From JAZKIX01 sp040384645 (GTDB lineage Bacteria > Pseudomonadota > Gammaproteobacteria > Burkholderiales > Burkholderiaceae_D), in contig JAZKIX010000031.1 of NCBI GenBank assembly GCA_040384645.1, forward strand, positions 1-11,291: a DNA stretch of 11,291 bases, given 5' to 3'. Below are positions 6,997 through 11,291 of this stretch, piece by piece. Every line of letters starts with the position of its first letter. Positions within the stretch are counted from its first letter, which is position 1. A program made the translations under genes and the position numbers. The notes under the pieces were generated by a model. It made no database searches. It saw nothing but the letters and a program-made list of their open reading frames with translations, and was not told the origin of the DNA.

Positions 6997-8685
6997 ATGA
7001 AACAAGCCAAGCCGGTTTTTGACGACGCGCAAGCAACATTCTGGCGCACGTTGCAGACGTTCGCGTTTACGCGGACCTTGATCGTGGCGGTTTTGCTGGT
7101 TTACTTTGGCTTGACCGCCGAAAAGCTGTGGCCGCAGAAACAGCAATTCTGGCAAATCTGTATTGCCTATCTGCTCGTGGCGCTGATATTTGTACTGCTA
7201 TCGTTGTACTGGCGACGCCGTTTCATGATGCAGTTGGTGGTGCAGATATCGGTTGATATAAGTGCGATCTCGTTTCTGTATTTATCCGCGGGCGGGATCA
7301 AGAGTGGTTTGGCGATTCTGTATTTATTCCCATTGGCGGGCGGAGCAATTATTGCACCGCTGATCCTGTCCCTTTTTTTTGTTTCTGCAGTAACCTTGAT
7401 TTTGCTGGCAGACAGCGGCTACCAGTTACTGAATGAAAATTCGGATGTGTCGTCTTCGCAAGTTGGCTTATACGGGGCAGCATTTTTCATCATTATTTTT
7501 GCGATCAACCGCCTTGCCGCGCGTTTGATCAAGCAGGAATCGCTGGCGCTGGGACGAGGCAAAGCCTTGCACGTTCAGCAGGCAATCAATCGTCTCATCA
7601 TTGCGGATATGGAAGACGGCGTCCTCGTGGTTGATCGCAAAGGCCGCGTGTTGATCAGCAATCCTGCCGCGGCGCACATGCTCGGGCTGACTTTCCCTCA
7701 TGAAAAAGCCTATGGAAAATTATCCGACATGGCGTGGCTGAGACCGATAGCGGACGCTTACCAGGCGTGGGGCAGACATGACGATTTGCGCACGCCGACA
7801 CAAGCGAATACGCCGACCTTTGTTTTAATCAAGCAGGGTGAAGAGTTGACCTTGCAAGGCGGCACGACGGTTTTAGGTAGTCGTCGCGAATTGGTTACCC
7901 ATTTAAAACTGCGCTTCGCAAAAGTCGATGCGGAAGGCGTGCAGGAAGAACGGGTTGTGATCTTCCTGCAGGATGTAACCGAAATCGAAAATCGTGCGCA
8001 ACAGCTCAAGCTGGCATCCATGGGACGGTTGACCGCCAGCATTGCGCATGAAGTGCGTAATCCCTTGTCTGCAATCGGACACGCTGCCTCGCTGTTGAGT
8101 GAAGACGCGCCGGATGCAAGTCAGCAGCGTTTGCTCGCCATCATCAGCGATAACGTCGCACGCCTGAATCGCATGATTGAGGATATTCTGAAGTTGTCGC
8201 GCAAGGCGCATCAGTATCACGAGCCACTCTGTTTGGGTATATTGTTTGACGACGTTTTGAGCGAACTGCAGGAGATGCACGCCGTGCAGCAAGACATGAT
8301 CGCGATCGGCGACATGCGCTCGTACAAAGTACGTTTCGATCCCTTGCATTTGCGTGAAATCGTCTTGAACTTGCTGACAAATGCGTTACGCTATGCGAGT
8401 AGCATGCCGGGTAGTATTCGTGTTTATATTGTGTCTGGAATCGGGCATAGACTTGAGTTGCACGTACAGGACGACGGCCCGCAAATTACGGCTACAGTGC
8501 GTGCTCATTTGTTTGAACCGTTCTATACAACATCCAGCAAAGGTACCGGACTGGGGCTCTATCTGGCGCGCGAATTGTGCTTGAATAATGGTGCTTTGCT
8601 GAATTATGAATATCGAAGTGATGATGAGAAGGGCGCACCAACCGGACGCTTCGTCATCACCTTCGCTAATAATGAAAACATTTGA
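6997..8685 (+). CDS. pilS: Sensor histidine kinase, PilS type
   Basis: This is a 562-residue membrane kinase, the likely sensor that phosphorylates PilR to control type IV pilin transcription. The N-terminal 175 residues hold about six transmembrane segments (around 26-40, 53-71, 80-97, 103-119, 121-138, 158-172), as in PilS. A PAS-like sensor follows at about 195-330 (ADMEDGVLVVDRKGRVLISN). The dimerisation domain has SIAHEVRNP with phospho-accepting His351. The ATPase domain has the N box LNLLTNALRYA (457-467), the G1 region QDDGPQI (491-497), FEPFYTT (506-512) and GTGLGL (516-521). In G1 a Gln replaces the usual second glycine of D-x-G-x-G. There is no clear Shine-Dalgarno; three bases separate it from the previous stop, so coupling is likely. 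Assignment as PilS rests on architecture and the adjacent pilR. Confidence 0.92.
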   Translation: MKQAKPVFDDAQATFWRTLQTFAFTRTLIVAVLLVYFGLTAEKLWPQKQQFWQICIAYLLVALIFVLLSLYWRRRFMMQLVVQISVDISAISFLYLSAGGIKSGLAILYLFPLAGGAIIAPLILSLFFVSAVTLILLADSGYQLLNENSDVSSSQVGLYGAAFFIIIFAINRLAARLIKQESLALGRGKALHVQQAINRLIIADMEDGVLVVDRKGRVLISNPAAAHMLGLTFPHEKAYGKLSDMAWLRPIADAYQAWGRHDDLRTPTQANTPTFVLIKQGEELTLQGGTTVLGSRRELVTHLKLRFAKVDAEGVQEERVVIFLQDVTEIENRAQQLKLASMGRLTASIAHEVRNPLSAIGHAASLLSEDAPDASQQRLLAIISDNVARLNRMIEDILKLSRKAHQYHEPLCLGILFDDVLSELQEMHAVQQDMIAIGDMRSYKVRFDPLHLREIVLNLLTNALRYASSMPGSIRVYIVSGIGHRLELHVQDDGPQITATVRAHLFEPFYTTSSKGTGLGLYLARELCLNNGALLNYEYRSDDEKGAPTGRFVITFANNENI

Positions 8686-8724
8686 GTCTATTTGACCGTC
8701 CATGAATCCTAAAATCTGCGTGCC

Positions 8725-10152
8725 ATGAGTTCCCCTCGTATTTTAATTGTTGACGATGAAGCAGACCTGCGGGAATTGCTGGAGATTACGCTCGTCAAGA
8801 TGGGGCTGGATATTGATAGCGCACCGACGCTGGCAGTAGCACGCGATTATCTGGCAAGTACGGAATATGCATTGGTATTGACCGACATGCGCTTGCCGGA
8901 TGGGTTGGGGATCGAGTTGGTGCATGAAGTGACGGCACAGTACAAGAACACCCCGATTGCCGTGATTACTGCTTTTGGCAGCGCCGACAATGCGGTAGTG
9001 GCATTGAAAGCTGGTGCTTTTGATTATCTATCCAAGCCGGTCGGGCTGGAACAATTGCGTGTCATGGTACGTTCGGCCTTGCGTATTAGCCAAAGCAACA
9101 GCAGCGACAAATCCAGTCAAAAAACGATAACCCCGACGGCATTGCGTCTGATGGGGCAGTCGGAAGCCATGCAGGCTTTGCGTGCGCAAATTACCCGGCT
9201 GGCCCGCAGCATGGCGCCAGTCGCGATCAGTGGTGAATCAGGTAGCGGCAAGGAATTGGCCGCGCGCGATATTCACGCGCAGAGCGCGCGTAACGATAAG
9301 CCTTTTGTTGCCGTCAATTGCGGCGCCATTCCGGAAGCCTTGATGGAAGCGGAGTTTTTTGGTTACCGCAAAGGTGCATTTACTGGCGCTGTGGATGATA
9401 GAGATGGATTTTTCCAGGCTGCCAATGGCGGGACCTTGTTACTGGATGAGGTAGCCGATTTACCTTTCGCGATGCAAGTCAAATTGCTGCGGGCGATCCA
9501 GGAACGGCGCGTACGCAAAGTGGGTGCGACGGTTGAAGAGCCGGTCGATGTTCGTATTATTAGCGCGACGCATCAGAATTTGCATGAATGCGTAGGCAAG
9601 GGGACATTCCGTCAGGATTTGTATTACCGATTGAATGTCATTGAATTGAGTTTGCCGCCTTTGCGTGAGCGACTTGATGATATCGGTTTGCTGGCGCAAG
9701 TGATTCTGACGCGACTCGGCGGCGGGCAAAAAACGGCATTGAGTCCCGCTGCGCTGGATGCGTTGCGCAGTTATTCATTCCCGGGGAATGTGCGTGAACT
9801 GGAAAATATTCTGGAGCGTGCATTGGCATTTGCCAATGATGGTGTGATTGAGGTGATGGATCTGGCACTTAAAGCCTCGCCATCGATCAAGATTTTCGCA
9901 CCATCACCTCCTGCGGAAGAGACCTTGATGGTGCCGGCGCTGATAGAAACTGAAGAAATGATTTTGCCGCCACTGGCAGATGAATTACCGCAGTCCTTGC
10001 CCGATCACCTCGACGAGGTGGAGCGCGACATCATTCGGCGCGCCTTGGCAAAAACAAAATTCAACCGGACGCAAGCCGCAGAATTACTTGGCATCAGTTT
10101 CCGTCAATTACGCTACCGCATGCAGCGGTTGGATATCAATGCACCGGAATAA
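8725..10152 (+). CDS. pilR: Sigma-54-dependent response regulator, PilR type
   Basis: This is a 475-residue NtrC-family activator. The receiver domain (1-120) has the acidic pair Asp10/Asp11, phospho-acceptor Asp54 in LTDMRLPDG, Thr82 and Lys104. The AAA+ domain (about 143-370) shows Walker A GESGSGKE (170-177), the sigma-54-contacting GAFTGA loop (217-222), Walker B LLLDEVADLP (238-247) and FPGNVREL (352-359). A Fis-type helix-turn-helix is at 447-469 (NRTQAAELLGISFRQLRYRM). With PilS it is expected to activate the RpoN-dependent pilA promoter, which is not in this window. The gap to pilS is 39 bp. An ATG at 8702 is out of frame and stops at once; 8725 gives the standard N-terminus, though no good Shine-Dalgarno is visible. 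Other NtrC-type regulators would share most motifs, so the kinase partner is part of the evidence. Confidence 0.93.
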   Translation: MSSPRILIVDDEADLRELLEITLVKMGLDIDSAPTLAVARDYLASTEYALVLTDMRLPDGLGIELVHEVTAQYKNTPIAVITAFGSADNAVVALKAGAFDYLSKPVGLEQLRVMVRSALRISQSNSSDKSSQKTITPTALRLMGQSEAMQALRAQITRLARSMAPVAISGESGSGKELAARDIHAQSARNDKPFVAVNCGAIPEALMEAEFFGYRKGAFTGAVDDRDGFFQAANGGTLLLDEVADLPFAMQVKLLRAIQERRVRKVGATVEEPVDVRIISATHQNLHECVGKGTFRQDLYYRLNVIELSLPPLRERLDDIGLLAQVILTRLGGGQKTALSPAALDALRSYSFPGNVRELENILERALAFANDGVIEVMDLALKASPSIKIFAPSPPAEETLMVPALIETEEMILPPLADELPQSLPDHLDEVERDIIRRALAKTKFNRTQAAELLGISFRQLRYRMQRLDINAPE

Positions 10153-10780
10153 CAAGACTTCCGGCAGCGCATCCTTGCCGTTTCAAATAGCTGCAAACGG
10201 TTGGGCGGCTGATGTCATGCGCATGCCTTCGCCCAATTTCGACCAACGTGTCGAAGGAACGGAAATTGCGTTGCTGGTAATACATAACATCAGTCTGCCG
10301 CCTGGACAGTTCGGCGGTCCGTTTATCTCAGACCTGTTTTTGAATCAGCTTGATTACGCTGCCGACCCGTATTTCGACCAATTGAGGTCTTTGCGGGTGT
10401 CGGCGCATTTTCTGATCCGGCGCGATGGTAGCGTGATGCAGTTCGTGTCCACCAACGATAGAGCATGGCATGCGGGAGCGTCTTCGTTTTGCGGACAAGA
10501 GCGTTGCAATGATTTTTCGGTCGGGATTGAGTTGGAGGGCACTGACTTTGAACCGTTTGAACCTGCACAATATGCAGCTCTGGCATTGCTGACAAATGCC
10601 TTAAAGCAGGCGTATCCCTTGCAACATGTAGTCGGTCATGAGCAGATTGCGCCGGGTAGGAAAACCGATCCCGGACCATTTTTTAACTGGGACGATTACC
10701 AGCAGCGTTACCATAAAGTACGCTCGGAATCAGTGCAAACAGTGGACGCTGATGGTGATTTGCAGTTCTATTTAGGTTAA
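10139..10780 (+). CDS. ampD: 1,6-anhydro-N-acetylmuramyl-L-alanine amidase AmpD
   Basis: This is a 213-residue zinc amidase of the N-acetylmuramoyl-L-alanine amidase type 2 fold. AmpD works in the cytoplasm in peptidoglycan recycling, cleaving the MurNAc-L-Ala bond of imported 1,6-anhydro-muropeptides; in many bacteria this also keeps AmpR-controlled beta-lactamase off. Visible AmpD hallmarks are PSPNFDQR (30-37), VIHNISLPPGQFGGP (47-61), LRVSAHFLIRRDG (85-97), CNDFSVGIELEGTD (123-136) and GHEQIAPGRKTDPGP (166-180). Zinc ligands are inferred as His49, His167 and Asp177, with Glu131 and Lys175 as further conserved active-site residues. The ATG overlaps the last 14 bases of pilR. It leaves about 20 residues before the conserved NGW, so a later non-ATG start (TTG at 10175) cannot be excluded. 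The frame upstream of 10139 is only a shadow of pilR. Confidence 0.94.
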   Translation: MHRNNKTSGSASLPFQIAANGWAADVMRMPSPNFDQRVEGTEIALLVIHNISLPPGQFGGPFISDLFLNQLDYAADPYFDQLRSLRVSAHFLIRRDGSVMQFVSTNDRAWHAGASSFCGQERCNDFSVGIELEGTDFEPFEPAQYAALALLTNALKQAYPLQHVVGHEQIAPGRKTDPGPFFNWDDYQQRYHKVRSESVQTVDADGDLQFYLG

Positions 10781-10846
10781 AAAATGCACCATTGCAATCC
10801 CATATATTCATATAAAAAAATATATAACAAACTCTCACGAAAGTGA

Positions 10847-10875
10847 TTGCGTCGCCGACTTTCCCGCACTAGAAT
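10847..10875 (+). promoter_or_regulatory. Candidate sigma-70 promoter of nrdA
   Basis: TTGCGT (10847-10852) and TAGAAT (10870-10875) are separated by 17 bp. The -10 element matches the consensus at five of six positions; the -35 at three (TTG). The -10 lies inside the first NrdR-type box, the arrangement expected for repression by occlusion. Transcription would begin around 10882, giving a leader of roughly 287 nt. A second candidate, TTGCTT (10947-10952) with TATATA (10969-10974) at 16 bp spacing, would start near 10981. Confidence 0.5.
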
Positions 10876-10881
10876 TAGTGC
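10866..10881. promoter_or_regulatory. NrdR box 1
   Basis: GCACTAGAATTAGTGC is a 16-bp palindrome whose arms match perfectly; it fits the established NrdR consensus shape (aCACtAtaTatAGTGt). NrdR is the ATP-cone repressor of ribonucleotide reductase operons and binds a pair of such boxes. The companion box begins exactly 30 bp downstream, about three helical turns, so both face the same side of the DNA. It lies 303 bp upstream of the nrdA start and overlaps a candidate -10 hexamer. Confidence 0.88.
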
Positions 10882-10895
10882 AGATCATAACTTCC

Positions 10896-10911
10896 GCACT
10901 AGATGTAGTGG
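10896..10911. promoter_or_regulatory. NrdR box 2
   Basis: GCACTAGATGTAGTGG shares CACTAGA and TAGTG with the first box and is slightly less symmetric. Fourteen bases separate the two boxes, close to the usual 15-16 of NrdR box pairs. If transcription starts near 10882 this box lies in the early transcribed region, so both sites would block the promoter together. Confidence 0.86.
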
Positions 10912-10995
10912 GTTTTGTCGATCCACCCCTTAAATCTGTTCAGTTGTTGCTTCACCATAATTTGTCCGTATATACATATTAATAGGGAGCCCTGA

Positions 10996-11066
10996 GCAGA
11001 TGTCTTTCAATATAAAAAATAGAGTTGGTACAGGCAGCTAACGTAGATATCTGCGTTGGGCAGATA
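10996..11066 (+). promoter_or_regulatory. Possible alternative-pairing leader structure before nrdA
   Basis: GATATCTGC (11046-11054) can pair with GCAGATGTC upstream (10996-11004; nine pairs including one G:U). Alternatively its TATCTGC part (11048-11054) can pair with GCAGATA downstream (11060-11066; seven pairs, five-base loop). The two helices exclude each other. A start-to-stop frame of 13 codons (11000-11041, MSFNIKNRVGTGS), with AGGGAG ten bases before its ATG, begins inside the upstream strand. No U-run follows the downstream hairpin, so it is not a simple terminator. This is a pattern seen by eye and may be chance. Confidence 0.3.
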
Positions 11067-11168
11067 CCTTTCATAAAAATACCTTTCGCAAAACCAGTAG
11101 TAACAGGTTTATCTCTTACAACCAGCTCGGCAAAACCCGCCCTGCAATAGTTTTTTTAAGGAGTTGTA

Positions 11169-11291
11169 ATGCTCTCTACGCAAGAAATTTCAGCCAAATC
11201 GTCGACAGAAATCGGCAACATCGCGCCTCTCGCGGTTGCTCCATCGACTTCCGGCGCGCATGCCGTCGGTCTGAGCGATCATCGCATCATC
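11169..11291 (+). CDS. nrdA: Ribonucleoside-diphosphate reductase alpha subunit, N-terminus (partial)
   Basis: Only the first 41 codons are present; the frame is open to the window edge. The start is well supported by AAGGAG (11158-11163) five bases before the ATG. The visible peptide has a variable, Ser/Ala-rich lead and ends in GLSDHRII, which resembles the beginning of the ATP-cone of class I reductase large subunits (usually continuing as RRNG...). Such a domain senses ATP/dATP; the enzyme reduces ribonucleotides for DNA synthesis in the cytoplasm. The peptide alone would be weak evidence, but the two NrdR boxes upstream make nrdA the best call. What follows the window edge (the rest of the gene, probably nrdB) cannot be seen. 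Confidence 0.8.
   Translation, partial: MLSTQEISAKSSTEIGNIAPLAVAPSTSGAHAVGLSDHRII

Larger units (their letters stand above)
10781..11168. other. 388-bp ampD-nrdA intergenic regulatory region
   Basis: The segment opens with AT-rich DNA: ATATATT (10802-10808) and AATATAT (10819-10825) are inverted repeats around an A-tract. A short TCAC-GAAA-GTGA repeat (10835-10846) follows, then a promoter-like region with two NrdR-type boxes, and then a leader of some 190-290 nt with repeats and potential stems. No intrinsic terminator for ampD is seen, so ampD transcription may read through. Confidence 0.7.

Noticed and set aside
9980..10138. Upstream extension of the ampD frame by 53 codons
   Set aside because: The extension lies wholly inside the pilR DNA-binding domain, shows no amidase sequence, and a start at 10139 fits the AmpD family.
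10835..10846. TCAC-GAAA-GTGA hairpin as terminator of ampD
   Set aside because: The stem is only four pairs and no T-run follows.
11126..11157. T-run before the nrdA Shine-Dalgarno as an attenuator terminator
   Set aside because: Seven T's occur at 11151-11157, but only a three-base stem (GGC/GCC) lies upstream, too weak for an intrinsic terminator.

Overview
The window is an ordinary-looking, densely coded chromosomal segment of a betaproteobacterium. Protein character and gene order (ffh beside a CcsA/YpjD-type membrane protein, a PP0621-type small protein, pilS-pilR, ampD, then a class I nrdA) suggest the Oxalobacteraceae (Herminiimonas/Janthinobacterium type). That placement is from recognition of families and synteny, not from a search. 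No mobile element, CRISPR array, tRNA or rRNA was seen.

Layout, left to right. rppH (minus; RNA 5'-pyrophosphohydrolase) is divergent from proS (plus; prolyl-tRNA synthetase with an inserted editing domain). proS overlaps by four bases a secreted or anchored lytic transglycosylase. A perfect 14-bp stem terminator separates this pair from a convergent minus-strand gene for a histone-H1-like Lys/Ala-rich tail joined to a SWIB domain. After a roughly 300-bp non-coding stretch comes ffh (minus; SRP GTPase) with its own terminator. A 385-bp gap then leads to a tightly packed plus-strand run: a CcsA/YpjD-like membrane protein, a small Cys-containing membrane-anchored protein (ATGA overlap), pilS, pilR and ampD (14-base overlap with pilR). 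The window ends in the first 41 codons of nrdA, preceded by a 388-bp regulatory region.

The plus-strand run joins an envelope or heme-handling membrane protein, the two-component system expected to drive RpoN-dependent type IV pilin transcription, and a cytoplasmic cell-wall-recycling amidase. Spacing suggests one operon, but the genes do not form a single pathway.

The richest non-coding segment is the nrdA upstream region. It holds two NrdR-type palindromes 30 bp apart, the first covering a good -10 hexamer. Downstream lie a possible 13-codon leader ORF, an imperfect direct repeat and two mutually exclusive helices. NrdR control follows established biology; the leader-structure idea is speculative. 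I did not find a convincing novel multi-gene system.
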